NCBI RefSeq assembly: GCF_015624425.1
Contig: NZ_CP049919.1
Location: forward strand, 4,526,001 to 4,590,000
DNA: 64,000 bases
Reading direction: 5' to 3'
Source of the DNA: Roseateles sp. DAIF2
Lineage (GTDB): Bacteria > Pseudomonadota > Gammaproteobacteria > Burkholderiales > Burkholderiaceae_C
Part shown: one piece after another, positions 17,654 to 26,264 of the stretch
Position numbering within the stretch: position 1 is the first letter of the stretch
Layout: each line of letters begins with the position of its first letter
Program-made: the position numbers and the translations under genes
Notes under the pieces: generated by a model
Databases searched by the model: none
Told to the model about the DNA's origin: nothing
What the model saw: only the letters and a program-made list of their open reading frames with translations

Positions 17654-17875
17654 ATGACTGCCACCACTCACACCCTGCCGCGCCAGTCCCTGGCGCACGA
17701 GCCCGGCTTGCCGGTCATGCCATCCCTGGGCGTCGTCGCGCCTCCGGTGCCTGGGCGCCGCCGGCTCAGCAGCCAGGCCCTGCTGGGCAATGAACGCGAG
17801 GTCGAGATCGAACATTCCGGCCAGATCTACCGCCTGCGCCTGACCTCGCTGGGCAAGCTGATCCTGACCAAATAA
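17654..17875 (+). CDS. hemP: hemin uptake protein HemP
   Basis: The 73-aa protein ends with the HemP-family C-terminus: RLSSQALLGNEREVEIEH, then GQIYRLRLTSLGKLILTK. HemP is a small protein encoded at the head of heme-uptake loci in proteobacteria; in related betaproteobacteria and alphaproteobacteria it acts as an activator of heme-uptake gene expression. The first 40 residues are not conserved in type. It is the first gene after the Fur-like sites and is separated from hemS by a long hairpin, so it can be expressed at a different level from the transporter genes. Confidence 0.9.
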   Translation: MTATTHTLPRQSLAHEPGLPVMPSLGVVAPPVPGRRRLSSQALLGNEREVEIEHSGQIYRLRLTSLGKLILTK

Positions 17876-17883
17876 GTCCTCAC

Positions 17884-17914
17884 CCGGCGCGGCGCGGTCC
17901 ACCGCCCGCGCCGG
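17884..17914 (+). terminator. Attenuator/terminator hairpin between hemP and hemS
   Basis: Arms CCGGCGCGG and CCGCGCCGG (9 bp) enclose a second perfect stem GCGGT-cc-ACCGC, giving about 14 bp of nearly continuous GC-rich helix. A pyrimidine-rich tail with CTTTCC and CTTTTCC follows. It starts 8 bp after the hemP stop and probably reduces read-through into hemS-hmuTUV. Confidence 0.65.
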
Positions 17915-18067
17915 CTTTCCTCACTTTCCTTTTCCTCATCTCGCCATATCCGTCGCGGGCGCCCTGCCCCGCGCACCAGCCAGCCCTGTGCCAGCCCGTG
18001 CCTGCCTGTTGCCGCTCCTCGCCGAGGACGGCCCGCCGCCCGCGCCCTGCCCAGGAGTCCGACCACC

Positions 18068-19165
18068 ATGCAAGCCAGCCCCGCGCCGACCTTCGGCGCC
18101 GTCCGCCAGGCCTTCACCGAGGCCCGTGAGGCACGCAAGGCCCGCCATCGCGACATCGCCGCCGCACTGCAGATCTCCGAGGGCGAGCTGCTCGCCGCCC
18201 ATCTGGGCGACTTCGCCGCCGACGAATCGCCGCTGCTCGCGCGGCGCCTGAAGCCCGAATGGCAGCGCCTGATCGCCGCGCTGGAGCCGCTGGGCGATGT
18301 GATGGCGCTGACCCGCAACGAGAGCTGCGTGCACGAGAAGGTCGGCTGCTACCGCGAGGTCAGCGGCCAGGGCGCGGTCGGCCTGGTGCTGGCCGGCGCG
18401 ATCGACCTGCGCATCTTCTACAGCCACTGGGCCCATGGCTTCGCGGTGCAGGAGCGCCTGTCGGACGGCGCGCTGCAGCGCAGCCTGCAGTTCTTCGATG
18501 CCGCCGGCACCGCGATCCACAAGGTGTTCCTGAAGCCCGCCAGCGACCTGGCCGCCTATGAGGCGCTGGTGGCCGACTTCCTGGCCGAGGACCAGGCCCC
18601 CGGCCTGAGCCCCGGCGCCGCCTGGGCTGAGCCGGCCGAGCGGCCGGATGCCGCGATCGACGCGGCCGCGCTGCGCCGCGACTGGGCTTCACTGCGCGAC
18701 ACGCATGAGTTCTTCGGTCTGCTGAAAAAGCATGGGGTCTCGCGCACCCAGGCGCTGCGCCTGGCCGACCCGGCCTATGTCCAGCCGCTGCCGACCGGCA
18801 GCGCGCTAGAGCTGCTGCAGCGCGCAGCGCAGGAGGGTGTGTCCATCATGGTCTTCGTCGGCAATCCCGGCATGATCCAGATCCACAGCGGCCCGGTGCA
18901 AAAGGTCGTGGTGATGGGGCCCTGGATCAATGTGCTGGACCCGGGCTTCAACCTGCATCTGCGCGAGGACCATATCGCCGGCGCCTGGCTGGTGCGCAAG
19001 CCCACCACCGACGGCCTGGTCAGCTCGCTGGAGCTGTTCGATGCCGAAGGCCGCACGATCGCGATGCTGTTCGGCGAGCGCAAGCCCGGCCAGGCCGAGC
19101 GCTGCGACTGGCGCTCGCTGCTGGACAGCCTGGTCGAAGGCCGCACGGAAGCCGCCGCATGCTGA
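18068..19165 (+). CDS. hemS: hemin-degrading factor / cytoplasmic heme-binding protein HemS
   Basis: This 365-aa cytoplasmic protein has two tandem HemS/ChuX-type repeats: residues about 10-170 (NESCVHEKVGCYREVSGQG, IDLRIFYSHWAHGFAVQE) and about 200-355 (VSIMVFVGNPGMIQIHSGPV, FNLHLREDHIAGAWLVRKP). Both repeat cores contain the IFxSHW/LHLRED-type segments of the family. HemS proteins receive imported heme and transfer or degrade it to release iron. The start follows the family pattern (FGAVRQAFTEARE). Its stop overlaps the hmuT start by 7 bp, so these genes are translationally coupled. Confidence 0.92.
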   Translation: MQASPAPTFGAVRQAFTEAREARKARHRDIAAALQISEGELLAAHLGDFAADESPLLARRLKPEWQRLIAALEPLGDVMALTRNESCVHEKVGCYREVSGQGAVGLVLAGAIDLRIFYSHWAHGFAVQERLSDGALQRSLQFFDAAGTAIHKVFLKPASDLAAYEALVADFLAEDQAPGLSPGAAWAEPAERPDAAIDAAALRRDWASLRDTHEFFGLLKKHGVSRTQALRLADPAYVQPLPTGSALELLQRAAQEGVSIMVFVGNPGMIQIHSGPVQKVVVMGPWINVLDPGFNLHLREDHIAGAWLVRKPTTDGLVSSLELFDAEGRTIAMLFGERKPGQAERCDWRSLLDSLVEGRTEAAAC

Positions 19166-20034
19166 ACGCAAGCCCGCTGCAACGCCGCCGGCTGCTGGCG
19201 CTCGGCGCGCTGGCCGGCCTGGCGCCGCTGGCCCGCGCCGCCGCCCCGGCGCATCGCATCATCAGTATCGGCGGCGCGCTGACCGAGCTGATCTACGCGC
19301 TGGGCGCGCAGGAGCAGCTGGTCGGCGTCGACGGCACCTCGCTCTACCCGGCGGCCGCAACCAAGCTGCCCCATGTCGGCTATGCCCGCACCCTGGCGGC
19401 CGAGGGCCTGCTGTCGCTGGCACCGACCCTGATCGTCGCCACCGAGGAGGCCGGTCCGCCGCCGGTGCTGCGCCAGCTGGAAGCGGCCCGGGTGCCGCTG
19501 CATGTGCTGCGCTCCGACTACCGTTTCGAGGGCGTCGTCGAGCGCGGCCTGCGCCTGGGCGAGCTGCTCGGCCACCCCGCCGAGGCCCAGGCCCTGCTCG
19601 CCCGGCTGAAGGCCGAATGGGCAGGCTGCCAGCAGCAGGTGGCCAAGCTGCGCGCCGGCCATGCCGCGCCGCGCGTGCTGTTCGTGATGTCGCATGCGAT
19701 GAACCAGGTGCGCATCGGCGGCCAGGACACCGGCGCCGATGCGATGATCGCCTATGCCGGCGGCGCCAATGCGCTGCAGGGCTTCAAGGGCTACAAGGGC
19801 CTGACGCCCGAGGCCGCGATCGCCGCCGCGCCCGACGTGATCCTCGCCACCTCGCAGGGCCTCGACACCGCCGGCGGCGTGGCCGGCCTGCTGAAGGTGC
19901 CGGGCCTGGCCCAGACCCCGGCCGGCGCCGCGCGCCGCGTGATCGCGCTGGAGACGATGGAGCTGCTGGGCTTCGGCCCGCGCCTGCCGCAGGCGGTCGC
20001 GCGCCTGGCCGAGCAGCTGCACAAGGCCGCCTGA
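19159..20034 (+). CDS. hmuT: heme ABC transporter substrate-binding protein HmuT
   Basis: The 291-aa protein has an N-terminal signal with an RRR run before a hydrophobic core ([20 protein letters not shown]), compatible with Tat or Sec export. A class III periplasmic-binding fold follows: HRIISIGGALTELIYALGA, LLSLAPTLIVATEEAGPP and the long backbone helix with KLRAGHAAPRVLFVMSH. It carries heme from the outer-membrane receptor to HmuUV. The start overlaps the hemS stop. No heme receptor gene is adjacent, so heme must enter through a receptor encoded elsewhere, possibly including the TonB-dependent receptor at 27.3 kb. Confidence 0.91.
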   Translation: MLNASPLQRRRLLALGALAGLAPLARAAAPAHRIISIGGALTELIYALGAQEQLVGVDGTSLYPAAATKLPHVGYARTLAAEGLLSLAPTLIVATEEAGPPPVLRQLEAARVPLHVLRSDYRFEGVVERGLRLGELLGHPAEAQALLARLKAEWAGCQQQVAKLRAGHAAPRVLFVMSHAMNQVRIGGQDTGADAMIAYAGGANALQGFKGYKGLTPEAAIAAAPDVILATSQGLDTAGGVAGLLKVPGLAQTPAGAARRVIALETMELLGFGPRLPQAVARLAEQLHKAA

Positions 20035-20054
20035 GCGAGCCGGAGCCGCGATCG

Positions 20055-21116
20055 ATGAACACCCTGAGCCGCCCCGCCCCCGCCGGACTGGGCCTGCAGC
20101 GCCTGTCGCGGCCCGCCCTGCTGGGCCTGGCGCTGGCCCTGACCCTGGTGCTGGTGGCCCAGCTCGGCGCGGTGCCGATCGTCGCGGCCGACTGGCTGAA
20201 CGGCCCCTGGAGCAGTGATCCCAAGACCGGTGGCGCCCATGTGCTGTGGCAGCTGCGCCTGCCGCGCCTGCTGCTGGCCGCCGCCGTCGGCGCCGCGCTG
20301 GGCCTGGCCGGCGCGCTGGCGCAGGCGCTGTTCCGCAACCCGATGGCCGAGCCCGGCCTGCTGGGCGTCACCAGCGGTGCCGCGGCCGCGGTGGCGCTCT
20401 CGCTGACCCTGTTCGCCGGCCTGCAGCTGGCGCTGCCGCCGAGCTGGCGCCTGTGGCTGCTGCCGCTGGTCGGCTTCGCCGGCGCGCTGGCCGTGTGCTT
20501 CGCGCTGGAGCGCATGGCGCGCTGGCTGGCGCCGGGTTCGATCGCCGCGCTGCTGCTGTGCGGCCTGGCGATCCAGGCCCTGACCTTCGCGATCGTCGGC
20601 CTGTGCAGCTTCATCGCCAGCGACGAGCAGCTGCGCGCGATCAACTTCTGGACCCTGGGCTCGATCGCCGGCGCCAGCTGGACCATGGCGCTCGTGATGA
20701 CCCTCGCGCTGGCGCTGCTGGGCATGGTCGCCTGGCGCCTGGCACCGCGCCTGAACGCGCTGGCGCTGGGCGAGGCCGCGGCGGCTCATGTCGGCGTGGA
20801 CGTCGGCCGCCTGCGCCTGCAGGCGATCGGCTGCGTCGCGCTGCTGTCCGCGCTGGCCGTGGCCTGGTGCGGCAACATCGCCTTCATCGGCCTGATGGCG
20901 CCACATCTGGCGCGCCAGCTGGCCGGGGCCGACCAGCGCCAGGTGCTGCCCAATGCGATGCTGGCCGGCGCCCTGCTGCTGGTGCTGGCCGACACGCTGG
21001 CCCGCACCGTGGCCGTGCCGGCCGAGGTGCCGGTGGGCGTGTTCAGCGCTTTCATCGGCGCGCCCTGGTTCCTGTGGCTGCTGCGCGGCGCGGTGCGCCG
21101 CATGGGGAGCGCCTGA
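20055..21116 (+). CDS. hmuU: heme ABC transporter permease HmuU (FecCD family)
   Basis: This 353-aa integral membrane protein is rich in Leu and Ala, with nine to ten hydrophobic segments. FecCD landmarks are LRLPRLLLAAAVGAALGLAG, LFRNPMAEPGLLGVTSGAA and the coupling-helix region GNIAFIGLMAPHLARQLAGA. It forms the homodimeric inner-membrane channel for heme. The ATG at 20055 follows a GAGCCGGAGC region and is the only start giving a normal N-terminus. The last bases overlap the hmuV start (TGATG). Confidence 0.93.
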   Translation: MNTLSRPAPAGLGLQRLSRPALLGLALALTLVLVAQLGAVPIVAADWLNGPWSSDPKTGGAHVLWQLRLPRLLLAAAVGAALGLAGALAQALFRNPMAEPGLLGVTSGAAAAVALSLTLFAGLQLALPPSWRLWLLPLVGFAGALAVCFALERMARWLAPGSIAALLLCGLAIQALTFAIVGLCSFIASDEQLRAINFWTLGSIAGASWTMALVMTLALALLGMVAWRLAPRLNALALGEAAAAHVGVDVGRLRLQAIGCVALLSALAVAWCGNIAFIGLMAPHLARQLAGADQRQVLPNAMLAGALLLVLADTLARTVAVPAEVPVGVFSAFIGAPWFLWLLRGAVRRMGSA

Positions 21117-21904
21117 TGACGGCCACGAAGCTGATGCAGCTGCAGCGCGCCACCCTGGCGCTGGACCGGCGCCGCACCTTGGGACCCTTCTCGCTGAACC
21201 TGCAGGCGGGCGAGCGTGTCGCCATCCTCGGCCCCAGCGGCGCCGGCAAATCCAGCCTGCTGAAGCTGATGGCCAATGAGGCGCCGCCCGCCAAGGGGCA
21301 GGTCTTGCTGGATGGCCGGCCGCTGAGCAGCTGGTCGCCGGCGGCGCTGGCGCAGCGCCGCGCGGTGCTGCCGCAAAGCCATGGCGTGGCCTTCGGCCTG
21401 CCGGTGGAGCTGGTGGTGGCGCTGGGCCGCGTCGCGCGCCGGGACGATGCGCGCCAGCCGCAGATCGTGCGCGAGGCGCTGGCCGCGGCCCAGGCCCAGC
21501 ATCTGCTGGGCCGGCGCTTCGACACCCTGTCGGGCGGCGAGCAGGCGCGCGTGCAGCTGGCGCGCGTGTTCGCCCAGGCCTGGGACGCCGAGGGCGGCCT
21601 GCTGCTGGTCGACGAGCCGCTGGCCGCGCTGGACCCGGGCCTGGCGCTGGAGCTGATGCAGGCGATGGCCGACTTCGCGCGCCAGCGCGGCCATGCGCTG
21701 GTCGCGGTGCTGCATGACCTGACCCTGGCGCTGAACCATTTCGAGCGCCTGTGGCTGATCAAGGACGGCCGCGTGCTGGCCGACTGCGACGCGCTGCCGG
21801 CCGCGCTGCCCCTGCTGGAGCAGCTCTACGACATGCGTCTGCGCCTGCTGCGCGACGAGCTGGGCCTGGCCGTGCTGGCCAGCCCCTACCGGCAGGCGGC
21901 CTGA
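21116..21904 (+). CDS. hmuV: heme ABC transporter ATP-binding protein HmuV
   Basis: The 262-aa ATPase has Walker A (GPSGAGKSS), Q-loop (VLPQSHGVAF), signature (LSGGEQARVQLARV), Walker B (LLLVDEPLAALD) and switch His (VLHDLTLAL). It belongs to the FepC/HmuV clade that pairs with FecCD permeases. It overlaps hmuU by one base (TGATG), consistent with stoichiometric translation. It powers heme transfer from HmuT through HmuU. The DUF2325 gene follows 57 bp downstream on the same strand. Confidence 0.93.
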   Translation: MTATKLMQLQRATLALDRRRTLGPFSLNLQAGERVAILGPSGAGKSSLLKLMANEAPPAKGQVLLDGRPLSSWSPAALAQRRAVLPQSHGVAFGLPVELVVALGRVARRDDARQPQIVREALAAAQAQHLLGRRFDTLSGGEQARVQLARVFAQAWDAEGGLLLVDEPLAALDPGLALELMQAMADFARQRGHALVAVLHDLTLALNHFERLWLIKDGRVLADCDALPAALPLLEQLYDMRLRLLRDELGLAVLASPYRQAA

Positions 21905-21961
21905 TCTCTCCATCCATCCGGCCGCCGCCACACCCCATTCGCCTCGAGGAGCGACTTCCGC

Positions 21962-23287
21962 ATGTGCGACAGCAAGAACAACAGCAATAGCAACATCTTC
22001 ACGCCGCTGCTGGCCGCCGCACCCGAGCCGGCGCTGCGCCGCATCGCGCCGCTGCGCGGCAGCCACGCCGCCGGCCCGGCCGTGCCGCCGGACCCGCGCG
22101 GATCGCGCCGCCGGCGTCTGTGGGAGCTGCCCTCGCAGGCCCTGTGCCCGGTGATCGGCGTCTGCCTGCCGATGCCGGTGCTGCGCCGGCGCATCGGCAA
22201 GACCCTGGGCGGCGAGGCGATCGCCGGCGACTACGAGCTGCATTGCGGCGCGATCAATGAATGCGGCAGCCGCTCCTCGATCGCCGAGACTCTGCAGCGC
22301 GAGCTGGACCAGCGCTGCGCGATCGCGCTGCGCCAGTCGGCCCAGCACAAGACCACCGAGGCGCTGACGCGCTGGTGGGTGGCCGCCCAGTCCGGCACCG
22401 ACGTGGCCGGTGCGCTGTGGGCCACCCTGACCCATGCGCGCTGCGACAACGCGCTACAGGAGCAGGTGCTGCGCGACATCCACATGCTGCAGCACCAGGT
22501 CGGCGCCGCCAACCGCGCGGACCTGCAGCGCCTGGAGGAGCTGAGCGACGAGCATGGCATCCTGACCCGCGAGCTGGCCCAGGCACAGTCGCGCAGCACC
22601 CGCCTGCTGGCCGAGCGCGCTGCGCAGATCGAGGCCCTGAGCGCCGACCGGCTGCGCCTGCGCGGCGAGCTGCTGGGCCGCGACACCCTGCTGGCCGGCC
22701 TGCGCGAGGAGCTGGCCCAGCTGGAGGCCGCGGTGCCGGGCCTGCGCCATCGCCAGGAGCAGGCGGATCAGATCAACCGCCAGCAGGAGCGCATCCACCT
22801 GATGGAGCGCGCGCTGCTGGCCGCGCAGCAGCAGGCCGAACGCGAACGCCGCCGCGCCGAGGAGCTGCAGCAGGAACTTTCGCGCGCGCAGCAGCAGCTG
22901 TCGCAGGCGGCCACCGAGTCCGAAGCCGGCGAGCTGACCCTGCCCGCGCTGCATGAGCGCTCGGTGCTCTGCGTCGGCGGCCGCCAGGCGGTGGTGCCGA
23001 TCTACCGCCAGCTGATCGAGCGCACCGGCGGCCGCTTCCTGCACCACGACGGCGGCGAGGAAGACGCGGTGGCCAAGCTGGACGCCAGCCTGGCCGCGGC
23101 CGACCTGGTGATCTGCCAGACCGGCTGCATCAGCCACGACGCCTACTGGCGCGTCAAGGACCATTGCAAGCGTCACGGCAAGCGCTGCGTCTTCGTCGAG
23201 AAGCCGAGCGCGAGCAGCCTGCAGCGGGCGCTGGGTTCACTGGACGCTGAGACTGTCGAGGTCGATGGAGACCTGACCCAGCGATAG
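21962..23287 (+). CDS. DUF2325 protein with long coiled coil, last gene of the heme operon
   Basis: This 441-aa protein has three zones. Residues 1-150 hold a Cys-containing region (LCPVIGVCLPMPVLRRRIGK, ELHCGAINECG). Residues about 170-310 form a long charged coiled coil rich in Arg, Gln and Glu (ERRRAEELQQELSRAQQQLS). Residues about 325-425 are the DUF2325 domain (VLCVGGRQAVVPIYRQLIE, FLHHDGGEE, CISHDAYWRVKDHCKRHGKR). The start has MCDSKNNSNSN, with GAGGAG upstream. The conserved HHDGG and Cys/His residues suggest a metal or heme site, but no function is established. Its place directly after hmuV links it to heme or iron handling. Confidence 0.82.
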   Translation: MCDSKNNSNSNIFTPLLAAAPEPALRRIAPLRGSHAAGPAVPPDPRGSRRRRLWELPSQALCPVIGVCLPMPVLRRRIGKTLGGEAIAGDYELHCGAINECGSRSSIAETLQRELDQRCAIALRQSAQHKTTEALTRWWVAAQSGTDVAGALWATLTHARCDNALQEQVLRDIHMLQHQVGAANRADLQRLEELSDEHGILTRELAQAQSRSTRLLAERAAQIEALSADRLRLRGELLGRDTLLAGLREELAQLEAAVPGLRHRQEQADQINRQQERIHLMERALLAAQQQAERERRRAEELQQELSRAQQQLSQAATESEAGELTLPALHERSVLCVGGRQAVVPIYRQLIERTGGRFLHHDGGEEDAVAKLDASLAAADLVICQTGCISHDAYWRVKDHCKRHGKRCVFVEKPSASSLQRALGSLDAETVEVDGDLTQR

Positions 23288-23340
23288 GGCGATCTGCAGG
23301 AGGCTTGATATCGCCGGCCTCTTGCTCAGACGTTCAGACT

Positions 23341-23568
23341 TCAGCCCTTGCCGAACAAGCGCCGGACTTCCGACCAGAACCGAGGGCCTTGCCACAACGA
23401 GAGCATCAGGCAAACCAGTCCCGACATCGTCGAGCCAAGTAGCAGCCATTCGTCGTACGGTCCGTAGCGCCATAGCCTTGCCATGAGATAGCCCCCGACA
23501 AGGAATCCCAGGACTGCCGCGCACAAATGCGGCAGCCACCAGAACATGCCCTCGTCATCACGCGACAT
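23341..23568 (-). CDS. small two-helix membrane protein, hypothetical
   Basis: The 75-aa product has two hydrophobic segments (FWWLPHLCAAVLGFLVGGYL and WLLLGSTMSGLVCLMLSLW) separated by a short charged loop, and a basic C-terminus (RRLFGKG). Nothing in it identifies a family. Codon use is less GC-biased than in neighbouring genes, and the adjacent secreted protein gene is similar, so both may have been acquired together. It could be non-coding, but the hydrophobicity pattern and lack of a better frame favour a real small gene. Confidence 0.5.
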   Translation of the reverse strand: MSRDDEGMFWWLPHLCAAVLGFLVGGYLMARLWRYGPYDEWLLLGSTMSGLVCLMLSLWQGPRFWSEVRRLFGKG

Positions 23569-23642
23569 GGCGGGCTCCCTCGAGGCGAATATGCGGCGCC
23601 GGATCGGATTGATGCTTCATCTGCTCAGTCATCACGACCCGA

Positions 23643-24137
23643 TCATCCGGAATAGCAGCTGTACGAGACACGGGTCACGACCTCACCCGAGACGCCGAAC
23701 TGCAGGCTGTCGCTCTCGCTCGCGTAGGTCTTGACCAAGCCCTTGTCATTCCTGGCGCTGGCACCCAGCGTGTTCCGCGCCAGAGCAACCGGCTGGCCGA
23801 GCTTGAAGCGCGTCAGGTGGTTCCATCGTGAACTTCTCAGATCGGCGTAGGTGATCATGAAGCGCGCAGGATCGTTGGAGAACTCGATGATGCCGAGCTC
23901 AAGCCCGTCGAAGTAGAGCGTCTTGCGCGTTGCCGTGTAGTCCTCCCAGTGCTCCACCTCGAAGGCCTGCTCACGCAGCAGGCCCCCTAGCTTCCTCAGC
24001 TTCCTTGCATCACCCGGCAGCTTCAAGCCCCAGGGACCGCCCACACAGCTGAGGGTCTGGACATAGACGGACTCATCTTGCGCATAGGCACCTGCGCAAA
24101 TCAGAGAAGCAGCGAGGGTCGCGAGCCATGCCTTCAT
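23643..24137 (-). CDS. secreted hypothetical protein
   Basis: The 164-aa product has a Sec signal peptide (MKAWLATLAASLICAGAYAQ). The mature part has Cys residues near both ends (LSCVGGPW, VSYSCYSG) that could form a disulfide. The core contains EHWEDYTATRKTLYFDGLEL and reads like a small periplasmic beta-rich domain. No family is recognised. Codon choice is less GC-rich than in flanking genes. It lies 74 bp from the small membrane protein gene on the same strand, so they may be co-transcribed. Confidence 0.6.
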   Translation of the reverse strand: MKAWLATLAASLICAGAYAQDESVYVQTLSCVGGPWGLKLPGDARKLRKLGGLLREQAFEVEHWEDYTATRKTLYFDGLELGIIEFSNDPARFMITYADLRSSRWNHLTRFKLGQPVALARNTLGASARNDKGLVKTYASESDSLQFGVSGEVVTRVSYSCYSG

Positions 24138-24233
24138 ATGCAGAGTAGTTGCTGACGTGAGGAGTTGGGAGCCACGAGGTCTCTTGCGATGAAGCCTGCG
24201 AGGCCCACCGATTTTCTCGAATGAGATGACTGC

Positions 24234-25136
24234 TCAACCAGCTGGCAGCCCCCAGGCCTCCAGCACCGCCGCCCTGAGCGCCGCCAGCGCCGGCGCGGCC
24301 TGGCCCGCGCGGGCGGCGGGCAGCGCGGCCCAGCAGAGCCAGGTATGGCCGCGCCAGCCGGGCCAGATCACCAGCTGGCCCTGGCGCTGCGCCAGCTCGG
24401 CCAGGTCGGCGCGCACGATGCCGGCGCCCATGCCGCTGGCCACCATGCTCAGCACCAGGCCCTCGCGGTCCGCGGTCGCGCCGCCCTGCGGCGGCTCGCG
24501 GCCGGCGCTGCCGAACAGCTCGAGCTGCGAGCGCCGCAGCGAACAGCCCGGCGGCGTGCCGACCCAGGGCAGCGCGGCCAGGCCCGGCAGGTCCAGGCCC
24601 GGATGGGCGGCGGCCAGCGCCGGCGGCAGCGCCACCACCAGCTCGACCTGGCCGAGGCGGCGGAAGTCGAGCTCGGCCTCCTGCTCCAGGTGGCTCATCA
24701 CATAGGCGCAGTCCAGCTCGCCGCGGCGCAGCGCCGCCAGCGAGGCGCTGGAGAGCAGCTGCTGCAGCTGCAGACCGACCTGCGGATGCTGCTCGGCCAG
24801 GCGCAGCAGCACCTCGCCCAGGCGCAGCGGCAGCGGGTCGCCGATCATGCCCATGCGCAGCTGGCCCTGGGCGGCGCCGCGCAGCCGGGCCGCGGCCGCG
24901 CGCATCTCGCCGGCCGAGGCCAGGGTGCGCTGCGCGTCGTCGAGCAGGCGCCGGCCCGATTCGGTCAGCTCCATGCCGCGTGCGCTGCGCTCGAACAGCT
25001 TGACGCCCAGCTCATCCTCCAGCGCCTTCAGCTGGGCGCTGACGGCCGGCGGGCTGGTGAAGACGGTTTCGGCCGCCCGGGTCAGGCTGCCCTCCTGGGC
25101 GATCGCGACGAAGGTGCGCAGTTGGTAAAGCTCCAT
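24234..25136 (-). CDS. LysR-family transcriptional regulator
   Basis: This 300-aa protein starts MELYQLRTFVAIAQEGSLTR with a standard LysR helix-turn-helix (ETVFTSPPAVSAQLKALEDE). The effector domain runs through GQLRMGMIGDPLPLRLGEVL and ELDCAYVMSHLEQEAELDFR. It is divergent from the DMT permease gene with 159 bp between the starts, so it is the probable regulator of that exporter. The internal Met at 25136 is the family start; upstream in-frame codons add a non-conserved leader. Confidence 0.87.
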   Translation of the reverse strand: MELYQLRTFVAIAQEGSLTRAAETVFTSPPAVSAQLKALEDELGVKLFERSARGMELTESGRRLLDDAQRTLASAGEMRAAAARLRGAAQGQLRMGMIGDPLPLRLGEVLLRLAEQHPQVGLQLQQLLSSASLAALRRGELDCAYVMSHLEQEAELDFRRLGQVELVVALPPALAAAHPGLDLPGLAALPWVGTPPGCSLRRSQLELFGSAGREPPQGGATADREGLVLSMVASGMGAGIVRADLAELAQRQGQLVIWPGWRGHTWLCWAALPAARAGQAAPALAALRAAVLEAWGLPAG

Positions 25137-25295
25137 GGCCGCGATTCTCCGCGGCCCGGCCCGGGCGCTGCTTCGGATTTCCGGAAGACCCGATCCAAAC
25201 ATGCGAATGGCGCGCCGGCGCGCCCGCCGCGAGCATGGCGACCAGACCGATCCGAGCGGATCGCCCCGCCTGTTCGCCTTCTGCTACCCATCCGC

Positions 25296-26264
25296 ATGCA
25301 CACCTCCTCTTCATCTTCTTCGCTTCGTCCAACCGCCTCGCCGCGCGCCCTGGGCCTGGCCGCGCTGGTACTGGCCGGCCTGACCTGGGCCAGCCTCTAC
25401 CTGGTCGCCAAGCCGCTGCTGGGCCAGGTGCGGCCGGCCGCCTTCACCCTGATCCGCTACAGCATCGCCGCCCTGGTCTATGCCGCCCTGCTGCTGCCGC
25501 GCGGCGCCGCGCCCTGGCGCCAGCTGCGCCGCCATGGGCCGCGCCTGGCCCTGCTGGGCCTGCTCGGCTACGGCTTCTTCGGCCTGATGCTGCTGCTGGG
25601 GCTGGCGCTGTCGAACCCGGCGCATGGCGCGACCCTGGTGGCGACGGCGCCGATCACGACCCAGCTGCTGCGCTGGGCGCTGGACGGTCAGCGCCCGGCG
25701 CCGGCCCTGCTGGGCAGCAGCCTGCTGGCGCTGCTGGGCGTGGCCATCGTCGCGGGCCTGCTGGGCCAGGCGGCGGCGCTCGACGCGCGCATGCTGCTGG
25801 GCGACCTGCTGACCTTGGCCGGCACCCTGGGCTGGGTGCTCTACACCCGCGGCGCGGCGCGCCTGCCGGAGCTGGACCCGCTGGCCTACTCGGGCCTGAG
25901 CGCGATCGCGGTATGGCCGCTGCTGGCCTTGGCGGTACTGGGCGCGGCGGCGCTGGGCCTGGTCGAGCTGCCCAGCGCCGCGCAGCTGCGCGCGCATTGG
26001 GCCGGCCTGCTGTATGTGGGCATCGTGCCCTCGGTGCTCGGGGTGCTGGCCTATATGCTGGGCGTGCGCCTGCTCGGCGCGGTCACCGGCACGGCCTTCC
26101 TGAACCTGATTCCGGTCCTGGTGCTGGCCCTGAGCGCGCTGCTGGGCCAGCCGCCCTCGGGCCGGGAGCTGCTGGGCGGCGCGGTCGTCGTGGCGGCCCT
26201 GCTGCTGCACAGCGCGCTGGGCCAGCGGCGCCCGGCCACTGCTGTGACGACCACTACTTCTTGA
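25296..26264 (+). CDS. EamA/DMT-family transporter
   Basis: The 322-aa protein has about ten hydrophobic segments in two EamA repeats, typical of drug/metabolite transporters. The first begins ALGLAALVLAGLTWASLYLVAK and the second near GDLLTLAGTLGWVLYTRGAA. It probably exports an amino acid or other small metabolite. It is divergent from a LysR regulator, a common arrangement for such exporters. Its 3' end overlaps the convergent ChaN-like gene by 11 bp. A Ser-rich N-terminus (HTSSSSSSLRP) precedes the first membrane helix. Confidence 0.85.
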   Translation: MHTSSSSSSLRPTASPRALGLAALVLAGLTWASLYLVAKPLLGQVRPAAFTLIRYSIAALVYAALLLPRGAAPWRQLRRHGPRLALLGLLGYGFFGLMLLLGLALSNPAHGATLVATAPITTQLLRWALDGQRPAPALLGSSLLALLGVAIVAGLLGQAAALDARMLLGDLLTLAGTLGWVLYTRGAARLPELDPLAYSGLSAIAVWPLLALAVLGAAALGLVELPSAAQLRAHWAGLLYVGIVPSVLGVLAYMLGVRLLGAVTGTAFLNLIPVLVLALSALLGQPPSGRELLGGAVVVAALLLHSALGQRRPATAVTTTTS

